Source: Dillenia suffruticosa (lineage: Eukaryota; Streptophyta; Magnoliopsida; Dilleniales; Dilleniaceae). Taken from it: a DNA stretch of 64,000 bases. The notes beneath the pieces were generated by a model. That model was not told the DNA's origin, ran no database searches, and saw only the letters and a program-made list of their open reading frames with translations. The stretch covers positions 14,802,701 through 14,866,700 of the forward strand of contig JAVTVX010000016.1 in NCBI GenBank assembly GCA_033439265.1, given 5' to 3'. Shown here in pieces: positions 33,250 to 45,052 of this stretch. The translations under genes and the position numbers were made by a program. Positions within the stretch are counted from its first letter, which is position 1. Each line of letters begins with the position of its first letter.

Positions 33250-34441
33250 TAAAAAATTAAAAATGGATAATTATTTGACAACATGTTAATATTAAATCTC
33301 AAATTAAATAGATCTATTTATTTTAATCTTGGGGTAACATCTTGAGAAGGTTTGAGTTCTTCAGACTGAACTTGTTTTTGGGATGGTTGTAATTTTTTGT
33401 GATTAGCTATAATATTTATCCGTCATTTAGTTCATCTTATATTCATAGATGGAAAATTTTAAAATCCTTCAAATACCCATTCCCAGCACAACGCAACAGA
33501 ACCCATCACGACAGAGTGATTTTTTATGAAAAAAAATGTGATTACCTTTTGATGAAACTTTGCAAAATAATTGTTTGTCTAGTAAATTTATTGATATCTA
33601 AATATCTGTTATAGAAAGTTTTAGTGAAAACTTGAGTGAGAGTTTTGGATGGGTCTGAAAGTTAAAAATATATTTGGCTAATTGTATAGATTTTATGGGT
33701 AAGGAAATGTTTTGATTTTTAGTTGAAAATATATTTGGTTGAGTGAGATCTTTCAATATATTATGAGAGATTTCAGGGAAATAAGACTGAAAATATGTTT
33801 AGTTGAGTTAGATTTTTTGATGGATTTTGATAGCTATGAGAGAATGAGAGCTTTCGAGGGAATGAGAGTTTTGATGGTTTCAAGAGAATGATTTAAAATA
33901 TATTTGGAGTTAGTCATTTGACCACCTTATTTTTACAAAAAAATTCAAAATCTGCCCTTTTTTGAAACTTTTGTCTCTCTATAAATTTTTTCTCCTGTTT
34001 AGTTTTAAGGTGTCAATCTCTCATTTATCAACTTCTAAAATTATTATTGTCATTATCTCATTTGTTGTATCTCCTCTCATTATTGTCATTATTTGTTGCT
34101 TTTTCTTGGAATTTGTTATGATCACAACGATTTATATTTTGTGTTTCCTTTTTGTCTCATACGTGAAAAGACTTATTGTATAACACTCTTTTTTGTTTCC
34201 ATTGTCTCTCCAACAACTAAATATTGGATATTATGTAGTATTGATAATTAATATTATATTATGTAAACTTATATAATATTGATCATCATATTATGTAACA
34301 TTATATAATATTGATAATTACAAATTTATGTAATTACTAATATTGGATATCATGTAATATTATTTAAATTACTAATATTGATAATTAATTATGTCATGTA
34401 ATATAATGTCATTCATTAAATACCATTAAATTATTAATATG
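33250..34441. other. AT-rich spacer with weak internal repetition
   Basis: Around 33,650-33,910 a motif like TTGAAAATATATTTGGTTGAGT recurs three or four times at uneven spacing. No gene is supported. Confidence 0.4.
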
Positions 34442-34698
34442 TGAATTGTCATAATCTCATATTATAACACTATATTATGTAACAATTGATCATAATATCC
34501 AATTAGTTAATGAATTATCATAATATTATATTATAATATTACATTACGTAACAATTGGTCATAATGTCCAATTGGTCAATGAATTGTTATAATATTATAT
34601 TATAATGCTACATTATGTAATAATTGATCATAATGTCCAATTGGTAAATGAATTTTTATAATTTCATATTATAATACTATATTATGTAATATAATGTC
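34442..34698 (+). repeat. 69-bp AT-rich tandem repeat, about 3.7 copies
   Basis: Copies start at 34,442, 34,512, 34,581 and 34,650 (partial). Each begins GAATTnTnATAAT and contains ATTGATCATAATGTCCAATT. Very AT-rich. Confidence 0.85.
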
Positions 34699-35320
34699 AT
34701 TACATTTAAATAATTTCCCCCCTCATCCTACACATGAGAGAACTACAATGCCACTTAATTTAGTGGTGAATTATAATACCATTTGAGATTATCACGAATT
34801 GGCCCAACGGCTTGCATTACATAATGTAATGTAGTATTACATATAGTAATGTAATATTGACATTATGTTATTAGAAAATCAACGGTATATTTGTATGTCA
34901 TGAGAGCAATCCCAAATTGGTTCTTTTTTTGCCATGTTGTGAATCCCAAGTTGGATAAATCATATTTCATCCAATGATGGGGGCAAACTCTTAAATGGAC
35001 ATATTACATTGTAATTGATCCAACGACTAGGGGTAATTAGTTAGATGTCCTTTCAACTTTAAGAGAATTGGGAGAAGTTATTTGACAGGACATCTGATCC
35101 AACGGTTGGCATTATGTAGAAGTCCATCCAATAGCTGAGGTGAATAAAAGTTGCAGGGAATTGAAGGAGACAAGTTATCGAGGGAAGCTAGGTTTTCGAT
35201 GACAGAGGAGAAAAAAGGTTTTGAAGACGAAACCTATTTCTGAGAAGACATTGATGACGAATCCCATTTTTTAGAAGTTTTTCACGGTGAATCCTTTTTG
35301 TGAGAAAGACAAAACCAGAA

Positions 35321-35451
35321 ATGGAGAAGAAAGATCAAACCAGTGGGTCTTCCAACAATAAGGAATATGAGGCTTCTACATCCTTTCTTGATGCATGGGA
35401 GAAAGATCTTACTGAATCAGTGAAATATCTTTATGGATACAAGTTGCATAG
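35321..35451 (+). CDS. Candidate short first exon or small ORF, unknown
   Basis: ATG at 35,321 opens a 44-codon frame (MEKKDQTSGSSNNKEYEAST at its start) ending at a TGA that overlaps a GT splice donor (AG then GTGAAT at 35,452). If spliced, the exon has 43 codons plus two bases. The composition (Ser/Asn/Glu-rich, then DAWEKDLTESVKYLYGYKL) looks more protein-like than its surroundings. No downstream exon was recognised and no family is known to me. It could equally be chance. Confidence 0.2.
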
Positions 35452-35459
35452 GTGAATTT

Positions 35460-37190
35460 CTAAATATCTTTCAATATCTGTTTAACGAATGATTTTAAAT
35501 GTAGTTGTTAACAATGTTTGAGCAACGATGAGTTTAGTGGTTTCAGTTTAGTGTTTTTTAGTTTAATTCTTTAGTTTATGGTTCTGGTTACCAATTTAAT
35601 TTAGTGTTTTTTAATATAAATAATTTTTAATATTTTTTGTGTAACGATATTATGGTCTTTAGTTTAGTATTCTAGATAAAAAATTGTTCTGAGAGACGTA
35701 AGCAAGAGTGTTTTACCGAGAGGGCATTCAATTGAGAGCGTAGCCAATCATTTATGGACCTTGTGGTCCAATGGGCTTGGTAGCTTATGTGCTTCATTAT
35801 AATGGGTTATTGAACCATGTACTATCAAACTTATCAAACTTAAATAGTAATTAATTGCTATTCTAGTTTTCATCATCAATAAAATCATTACTTCATCAAA
35901 ATTGTTCAACAAATTAAGGTTTGACATTTACTATGATTGTAGTTAAATTTGAATCTTGAAATGAGGCGATTATACTAACAACATGCATGAACTTAGATTT
36001 ACTATGGATATATATTTCCATTTATTACTATATGAGTGTTAATAACATATAACATTAGATGTCAATCATGACTTATGAGAGTTAGAGACAATTTGATACT
36101 GTTTACATAGGCAATCGAGTAATATAAAAAGCGTTGACATTATAATTCACATTATTATTTAGTATTGAACCTATAAAGTCACACCAAATAAATAGTGAAT
36201 GCATATAAAATAAGTTTTAATCAATAGTTGAATTTTAAACTTAATTTGTATATAAAATGCATTGATCCTAGTATATCATGAATTTAAAGTCAAATAAATG
36301 ATTTAGATTTAATATGGTAATCTATTAAGGTTGTCCTATTGGTGTTGTGCTAGTAGTATTTAGTTAAAGGAAAGATCCTGGATTCAATTCCTGTACGTAG
36401 CAATTCTATTTTGACATCCCACTTGTTTTGGAAAGGTTAGAGAGTCCTAATTCAAATTAGAGAGAAGAAAATAATTTTTTTTTTTTTTTTTTTTGGGGTA
36501 AAATGAGAAGAAAAGAAATGAGACATTTCAGTATGGTTCCCTCGTGATCGATGAAAACTATGAGGAAAGGCTAGAAAGTCCAACCAAATAACAAAAACAA
36601 AAATAAATTATAGAATATATTTCTTTCCTTTCTCCTTCCGTCTCTCTCTAAAAATGCATAATCTCTCTTTCTGTGCATATTTTTCTCTCTCTGCCTTACC
36701 GTATAAAGAAAACAATTAACATACCTTAATGATAAGAGCATTATGATTTTCCTAATAATTAATTTGAAATTAGTTAAAAAAAAATCTTGTGCACATCATT
36801 ATTGCAGAGAATTTCGGAAATTCATATAGAAAACAAAAGGAGAGGAGAAAAGACAATTATTTATTTCTTAAGAAAAATCTAAAAAGAGAGAGTGAGATTA
36901 AGAATTTTTTTCCTTAATTTATTACATGAAAGTAATCGAATTATTCTTCTTATGGATTTGAAATCATTAGTTTTAGCATCCAAATCTATCTCAAATCTTG
37001 CATCACAATTGCAAATAATTTTGACATCATTGAGCAAATTCATAATCTTTGAAGATACTTCGCTTGTAGGGTTAATTTCAGTTTATTCGTTGGGATATTT
37101 AGTCATTGGGGTTTTGATCTTGGGAGCTCTATACGGTGTCTCTGTCTCAACTCCCTATCTCACTACCATTTTTCGATATTTTTAAGTAAA
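35460..37190. other. AT-rich spacer with a possible tRNA-derived SINE
   Basis: At about 36,330-36,500 a B-box-like GGATTCAATTCC (36,390) follows a weak A-box-like CCTATTGGT, and the segment ends in an 18-base T tract near 36,475. This resembles T-tailed plant SINEs, but no target duplication was found. A 97-codon open stretch at 36,892-37,185 has no recognisable domain. Confidence 0.25.
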
Positions 37191-37229
37191 AGTGTTGGCA
37201 TCCCTCTCTCTCTCTCTCTCTCTACCATT

Positions 37230-37530
37230 TCCTGACATTTAACGGAAATATAGGGAAAGGATCCATTATCTGACACTTTGGAAAATCGTCAGCAAAGTTA
37301 CATATTTTGCTGATGTTTAAAGAAAAAAACGTCAGAAAAGCTCAATGCTTTTGTCGACGTTTAGTGTAAAAGTGTCAGCAAAACTTTCTGTCACTGTTCA
37401 TTTTTGTATGCCAATGACTTTTCCTAACATTTTGGTACCTAAATTTTGCCAAAAAAAGGTTTTTTGCCGACGTTTCAACAAAGAAACATTGTGGAGAGAA
37501 AAATATTGGTGACATGATACTTAAATATAG
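37230..37530 (+). repeat. CACTA-like subterminal repeat cluster
   Basis: Short motifs of the type CGTCAGCAAAG, TTGTCGACGTTTAG, GTGTCAGCAAAACT and TTGCCGACGTTTCA recur in both orientations, as in transposon subterminal regions. No CACTA terminus was seen. Confidence 0.4.
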
Positions 37531-38577
37531 AGAAAAAGGTCAAGAAAGGCTATGTCCTTTGTAGCGTTATAATTTATTTTTATTTATCTTTTTTACTTGC
37601 GAGCTTTCATTCAGGAGATAATTACCAAAAAAGATACATAATTAATTAGAAATCTATAACGATATATATGGTTAATTATACGTAGCAAAAGTAATGGTAG
37701 TTTATTAAACACTCAATTTTGGATGTGTGTGCATAGAAATAATAAATCAATTGTGTGTTGATTTAATAATAAATTAAATTTTGTGTTGACGAATCAATTT
37801 GAATTATAAACTAAACTAATTATCATACAACGTGTGTATGTATGCAGAAATAATGGAAAACGCTAGGACATCAATGTAAAACCCGAACATCTTAGCCTCA
37901 TTTCGTAGAATTTAGGTCGGAACCTCGGCGTTTAAAAAGACATTGATTGAGTCAATCTTATTGTATTTGCGGTCTTTTGTATTTAAAATTATTCATGCAT
38001 GCTTTGCACAATTTTTTATATTATTACTTCCTAGTTCTTAATATGTTGGTTGAAATATTAAAATTTGGTAGCATTGCAACTTTATTCTCGTAGGATGAAA
38101 AAAATGGGAAAAATCAATATGTATAGTTTGAACCAACTAAAGAAACTTTTCAATGTTTTTGAATCATACCGTTGCCTGTAAGTATACCGATTGGTTTGTT
38201 GGTTCCTTTTAATGAAAAGAGGCATTTGATGTTTAATTCTCTCATCCATTTTAATTACTAGAAGTTCTATACAAATCTTATCCTACCTCTTGCTGTGTGA
38301 TTTATTATTTTCAAATAAGAAGCTTATACAAGTTCCACATTGTATTACCACTGGAAGACTTATATTCATATTGTGAATGGATTGTCTCAAATCTAACTAG
38401 ATGTAAAATTTCATTATCTTTTATTTCAACAAATAACAACTATTAGGGTTTCAAAATTAGTTACATGTCTAAAGTCACAAAATAATCATATTATCCCTAA
38501 ATAGATTACTTATGCAGAGACATTAAATATTTTTAAGTTGCAATATTTGGCACCATTTTCTTCGTATATCTATTTGA

Positions 38578-38625
<48 letters not shown>

Positions 38626-40821
38626 TTAAATCACAAGTAAGGTTAAAAACAAAGAAAGGAAAAGAAAATTATTAAAACAGACATTCTAGGTGTCCTCCAT
38701 TCCGTGGACATGCTAACAAATCCCTGAATTTGCTTCCATGTATTGTGGGTATTATGGTTGCTTATTCATTGTTTTAATTTATTTCAAAGAGGGTTTGAAA
38801 TAGGATCTGATCTCCTGCTATTCATGTGACGCATCCACCAGCATCGATATAAAGCATACATGTGGGGAATAAATTGAATATAATTAAACATGCAATGCAA
38901 CTCCTAAAGTCACCGAGTCATTCGCCATGAGTGTGATAATACAGAAGGAATTTATTTAATTTAAAAAGTTATTTTTTCCATTTCAAGAAAATTTGATGGA
39001 GTCTCATCTATTTACCGACTATTATTTCTATAATACACATTATCAACTGGGTGGCAACCTACCAGCTTCAACTCCTTATAGATAAATATTGATTATCCAA
39101 AACTTATTCCTAACAACATTAGGATACATCAAAGCATCTACTGGCATGGATAAAGAGTTGTCGCCTACATGAATATTGAGGATGTTAATGAAACATTCTT
39201 CATTATTATAGTATATCCATCCTTTTTCATAGCATATCATACATAATATAAAAAAATAAAAAAAAATAAAAAAAAAATAATTCCTTCACAAGACAATTAT
39301 CTTAACTTAAAGAAAGCAAAAATGGGTATTCAAATAAAAATCTGGAATCTAAATCTATCGACTCATTAGCTGCTACCCTAAATTCCCTACTCTATTCCCG
39401 CGCACCTGTCAAGAAGGATAAGGCATTAGCAAAGTTGAGCAAGTGCCGGACAACCAATACATACACATCATATAAAGTAAACACATGTCGTGGCGGCATA
39501 TAATATACATGAAACGCGATTCATGATGCAATCTAAGTGAGAAAACACAAAAATTATATTTTTATCATATGATTGCACCCTTTACATATTATAAACTGAT
39601 TTGTAATCTTATCATTTCATGTGCTTAACTCAGTTGGGTATTTCATTTCTGGGAATGCATTTCTTTGCGTGTTTGTTTAATTTAATGTCCAGCTATCTTT
39701 TTCACGAGTATGAAAACATGTTTAATGCTTTCTCATTGAATAATTCAAAGTGAATATTCAACAACACAAAAGTAAAAATAAAAAGAAAGAGATCGGTTCA
39801 TATGAAGACTTTATTTGCTCAAATTTCTAGGAGAACAAGCAAATCTATCAAATCATAGCCTTCACCTTACCCACTTTCAAGGGAGAAAGAGATACAAAAC
39901 TAACTTGTGTTATTTGGGGTCAGTTTCTTATTCTTATGGATAAACATGTGGCTTTGCGCTGCTTCGTTTATCACAAGACAACAACTTAACTTGTCTCTTC
40001 AGGTTTAATTATTCTTAGCCTCAACTTCCATTATTTCCATATAAGATACATGATTTATTATAATTTTTTGTCTTCATTATTTGATCTATCTCACAATTAA
40101 AAGAAATGACCAGAGTTTATAATTAAACAAATGAGTGTGGGTCCGACAGAGTAGAGTTCAAAATTTGGAATCCTAAAATACTAATATATAAATACATATA
40201 TATGTGGTTTTTGTTTTTGGATACCTCAATCATTTTATCTCTTGCTTCCCTAATTTTGGAAGGAGAAGAGATACCTCACTAACTTCCATGGTTGAACCAT
40301 AACCTATCGGTACCATTTTGAGTGTCAATTCTCTCAAAAAGAGTTTCACAAAGATTTCCTATCCATAGTTCTCAAATTTTGCCCGCAAGTTTAGCACACA
40401 GGCTTTGCAAAACTTTCAGAGAAGTAGATAAATTCTCACTTTAATTAGTGCTGCATTTCTACTAACTGCCCTCTGAGTTTGCAACAAACATTACAAAGAT
40501 TTAGGGCAATTGCTAAATTCTCACTTTGTGTAATAAATTTATTTCAACCAACAATTATCAAATTTTACTTGCATGCTTTGCAAAGTTTTCAAATAGATAA
40601 ATTCTTATTTTGATTAATAATATTTTCTTGTCAATTACCTTCAATTCTCATGTTATTAGATTCATAACATGTATATAAACTTGCTTAGCTTGCCTTTAGC
40701 TTTCTTGTTTGTTACGCCTCTCATGTTATAAGTATGTGGTTGAAATATGTATCTTTTCTCCATCTAAGAATACTTGACTTTTTCATAAGGACTTTGTAAT
40801 AACAATGCTATACATTACAAG
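37531..40821. other. AT-rich spacer
   Basis: No gene is supported. It holds a (TA)n run at 38,581-38,622 and an A-rich tract at 39,247-39,281. A TGTAAAACCCG at 37,875 resembles the first bases of gypsy LTRs. Around 40,370-40,620 a phrase with CAAATTTT...GCTTTGCAAA...TAGATAAATTCT occurs twice. Confidence 0.4.
38581..38622. repeat. (TA)n microsatellite
   Basis: About 21 TA units, uninterrupted. Confidence 0.95.
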
Positions 40822-43369
40822 CACTACAACAAACATGGTTTTAGCGATAGAAATTTTAGAAAAATTTATCGCTACTTTATTTAGTGGTAGATTTAGCAGT
40901 GAAAATTTTTTTATCGCTAATAACGCATTGCAAAAATTTAGTGAAAAAATTCAGAAATTCGTGGTCAAATTAGTAATGAAAAATATTTTAAATTTATTAC
41001 TAAATTTAGCGACAAATATTAATATTCGTGATTAAATTTGGTAACAGATATTCAAATCCGTGATTAAATTTAACGACGGATTTGAAAATCCAGAGCTAAA
41101 TTTAGTGACGGATTTTCATGGCTAAAATTAACGATGGATATGATTGTCCGTGGTAAATTCAGCCGCAATATTTAAATCCATGGCTAACTTTTGTGACGAA
41201 TTGTTTGGGACAAATTTAGCAACGAGCAAGGGAATTTAGCCACAAAAATAATATGATTTGGTGATGAATTTTGTGATGGTTCTCGAAATTTTGTGACGAA
41301 TTAACGACGGATTTGAGAATTTAGCCAAAAAATTTTATTATTTTTCAAAATTTTCCCTATTCAAAAATAAATGTCATATCCAACTAACATAAATATCAAA
41401 TTTAATCACGAATATCTATCTAATAAATTTAAAAATTTTTCGAATCCAACTAACATAATAATCATATTCCAAACATCCTTCGAAACCAATAAACTTGAAA
41501 TTGTTCATAAATGTTCGAATATTAAACAAAATGTCAATAGGAATAAAATCAAGCAAATATCAATTTAGTATGTAACAAATACACTTCATGGACGTCCAAT
41601 ATATAACAATAAATATATAGATCAATAATTATAATATCTATCAATCATTATCTTGCTCATCCCATCCCAAGTATTTTTTCTTTTTTTAACTCAGCAAAAT
41701 ATCTTTAGCCACAAAGCCATACTATCAATGGATGGCTCAGATGAAATAATATCATCGGTGCTACTCGAATGAGTCAATAGAAATTCATTATATTTTTTCT
41801 GCATTATCATGAGGGAAATTATAAGGAAAGTAAAATAAAACAATAAGATATATTGACTATTTGACTAAAATAAAGCAATAATTTAAATGTCAAATAGTGA
41901 TCAATCCTAGCACTAGATGATAAAAAATGAACTATGCCAAAAAGGAATTAGAAACACCAATTCCCATTAACTATGCCATCAAACACGTCATGCCAAAAAG
42001 GAATTGGACCAAATTTATATTTCTGTCTAAATGTACCATTGACCATAGCCAAATATTCCAATTTTTCAACTTTTTTCAGATGACAGTCAGACAATGGCAT
42101 TAAAACAAAAAAAAATAAAATAAAAAAGAGAGACCAGACCTTTGGATTGTGGGGGACGAGAGAAAGAGAGAAATAAGAGAAGTTTCTATATACAAGAGAA
42201 GTGTGGGAGCCACTTGCTTCTTTTAATGTTCAGATTATCACTGACTGCATTAAAAAACAAGGACTGACTGCATTAAAAAAAAAGGACTGACTGCATTAAT
42301 AAATGAGAACCCTTCTTCTTCAGCTCTCTGGCCATATAATGACATGAAAATCCTAGACGAATGCTTGTGAGATTAAAAAAAATAAAAAAAAAAAAGAAAA
42401 AACCAAAAAGAGAAAACCTGAAAAAGAAGAGAGGAGGGACGTTTCAGATTTCTGGGGGCTGCCTGCTTGTCATACCTTGCTTCGTTCTTCAATCCAAACT
42501 CCCATTAGCAAAGTTATTGCCCTAACCTAGCCTTTGGAAGCGATGGGAGAGGAGGGAAAAAAATACACCTCTCATAAGCTTATGCCTTTTGAATTGTGTT
42601 ATGTTTACCTTTTTTTTTTTTCGGTAATTTTGCAACGAAGAATTAAGAGGTCCGCGCTTGGCTGCACCTTTGAAGTTTAGTCGGCGGTGTAACTTTGCCT
42701 CTAGTTATCGGATTTCAACGTTTTTTTCTTTTAACGATTCGGGGTAACTTTTTGTGAGGAATGCGCTGGCAAACGCCGAAGGCGGTTTGGTGCATCATTT
42801 TTGTGAAAAAGGGCCTTTTCCCTTGAAGCGGGAATTTTGGGCCCAATTGTTACAAACCAAACAATGCAGAGATTAAACAAAATTGTTCTGGCGTCACCTA
42901 GGTTTTGAAGCATGTTTCTACGGGAAAAAAAAAAAAAAAAAAAAGAGACTGGTTAAACCCAGTACATCAAGACTTACTGCGCTGCGTTCAAAACTCAACG
43001 ATTACATATTGTATTTTTACCTCTTGTCTCGTTTAAATGTGAATGGGCCCAAGCCTTTCATTTTTCTGATTAAATAGGCTCAAATCTAAGTGGAGAAGAA
43101 GCGACAGAACAAAACCTCTTAGCAAAGTTCTCAAAAAGAGTATATGATAAACAAAGAATTTGAACCTTTCCTATGTCAGAAGGCGAACATTTGTGCAACA
43201 GGAAAGCATAGGATATCAAAATCTAAAACAATTTCACGGACCCCAAGAGAGAAAGAACACACAAAGGCAACTATGCAATGCAAAATAAGACATAACCCAA
43301 CCTAAAAGAAAAGCAAAAATGACAAGTCATGGAAACCTATCACCCTAAATTTCAAAACCCGAACTCCCA

Positions 43370-43620
43370 TGTCTACGTATAAATACAAAGTTCCTCAACC
43401 TTTCACATCCCTTCCATTTCTAGCACATTCCAAGAGAGCAACAATACAAGAAACAGAAGAAAAGATGGAACCAAGGATGACAGAGATGCACCCAAACCTA
43501 GGATTAAGGATTTCATTCCCAAGAGTGACTTGGTTCAAGAGGAAAACTATGACACCTTCATCCTTTCTCTACCTGGTTCTCTCTCCCCACTTCCTTTCTA
43601 CTGCGCTTTTGTGGGTATGT
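43370..43620 (+). other. Promoter/first-exon-like sequence inside CACTA
   Basis: A TATAAATA box at 43,378 is followed about 85 bp later by ATG at 43,465 after an A-rich leader. The open frame (MEPRMTEMHPNLGLRISFPR at its start) reaches a donor-like GTATGT near 43,615, and an acceptor-like TTCTGCAG lies at about 43,650-43,657. No family is recognised. It may be a captured host gene start or chance. Confidence 0.25.
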
Positions 43621-44344
43621 GTGTGTACATCTCGTAGTTAACAAGTGATTCTGCAGATTTCAAGGAGCAACTAAAGGTGCAGCCCATAGGAAATCACTAG
43701 ATGACTGGCCTTTAACTTTTTTCCCCTCCTTTTTCACCAAAATTTGACAAATTAAGCATGCCACCAATATTTGTGATTTTTAGACTCCCTACCAACAAAC
43801 AAAACAAAACCCACAAAAAAATTCAACAAAAAAGAAGATTTTCATTTCATTGAGTAATTTATTCACACGGGAAATTAGGGTTTTGTAAACCCTACCAACA
43901 AAGTAAGCAAAACCCTCAAAAAATCAGAATTAAAAAAAAGCGCTTCACCAAGTAATTTCAACAATAGGATAATGCCCCTCGATTTGGAACACCAGAAATA
44001 CTAAACAACCATAGAAAGAGATGAGTACCTAATCGCAGTCGATGACTAAAATCGATGTAGAGACGGACAGAGAGACTGATGGTTGAGCGGTCGATAGCTA
44101 AGCTGCACATGCTGGGTGAAGAGAAAGAGAAGCAAGGGGCATTGACTACTGTTTAGAGAGCTGAAGGAGCAAATAAAACCCTAATAAAAACCCTTAAAAG
44201 AAAAGGCGTAGGTTTGGATAGAGAAGAGGGTGAGATTGAGGAGGGAAATCGAGGTTTGAGGGCAATAGTGGGTGTCTTACTGAGCAACAAAGAAGACGAC
44301 CGTGAAAAAGATGAAAATGGAGTGTCAGCAGAGAAACCCTAACG

Positions 44345-44347
<3 letters not shown>

Positions 44348-44378
<31 letters not shown>
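44348..44378. repeat. (GA)n microsatellite
   Basis: About 15 GA units, next to an AAACCCTAA element, inside the CACTA transposon. Confidence 0.95.
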
Positions 44379-44381
<3 letters not shown>

Positions 44382-44529
44382 AAAAAAGCGTTCCCATTAA
44401 AGTATAATCTCAACGATGAAAATGCCTTTTCGTTGCTGAGTTAGGGACGGAAAGGCAAATTTGTTGCTAAGGGACGGAGATACAAAATTCATCACTAAGT
44501 TTGTGACAGAAGGCTAAATCCGTCCCTAA

Positions 44530-44760
44530 ATTAAATTTAGTTGTTAAATTAATTTTTTAATTTAAATATTATATTAATATTTTATTTTATTTAATTATAT
44601 ATAAAAAATCTATTGAGCGACGGATTTCGAATCCGTCACTGAATCAGCCACGGATTTAGAAATCCGTCGTTAAACAATGGTAAATTAATTTTTTAATTTA
44701 AATATTATATTAATATTATATTTTATTTAATTATATATAAAAAACTTATTTAGCGACGAA
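44530..44760 (+). repeat. Direct repeat in the CACTA right arm
   Basis: About 75 bp (TTAATTTTTTAATTTAAATA ... ATATATAAAAAA) occurs at 44,535-44,611 and again at 44,683-44,755, separated by GCGACGGATTT-type motifs. Confidence 0.8.
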
Positions 44761-45052
44761 ATTTGTAACGAAAAAATTTTTTATCGTCAATTAGCGACGA
44801 ATTTAGTCACGAAAATTTTTTCGTCACTAATTAGCGACAAATTTAGCCATGAAAATTTTTTCGTCACTAATTAGTGACGAATTTAGCTACGAATGATGTG
44901 TCCGTCGCTAATTTAGCCACGACTTCTTTTTCGTTGTAAATTTTGTGGCAAATTAACGACGAAAAAGTTTTTGTCACTAAATTCGTCTCAAAATAGCGAC
45001 GAATTTTTTCCGTTGTCAAAATTCGTGATTAAAACCGTATTTTTTTGTAGTG

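Larger units (their letters stand above)
40822..45052 (+). mobile_element. Non-autonomous CACTA transposon
   Basis: It begins CACTACAACAAACATGGTTT and ends with ...AAAACCGTATTTTTTTGTAGTG, the inverse of CACTACAAAAAAATACGGTT, so the termini form an imperfect inverted repeat of the CACTA type. Both arms (40,822-41,340 and 44,395-45,052) are packed with TTTAGCGACGGATTT-like subterminal motifs in both orientations, the usual transposase-binding region. The 3-kb interior has no transposase reading frame. It holds a (GA)n run and sequence that looks like host 5' leaders. The three flanking bases are AAG on the left and ATT on the right, so the usual 3-bp target duplication is not seen. Confidence 0.85.

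Noticed and set aside
36892-37185. 97-codon open frame with a hydrophobic stretch
   Set aside because: No family recognised, no splice or promoter context, and AT-rich T-heavy codons readily give hydrophobic chance frames.
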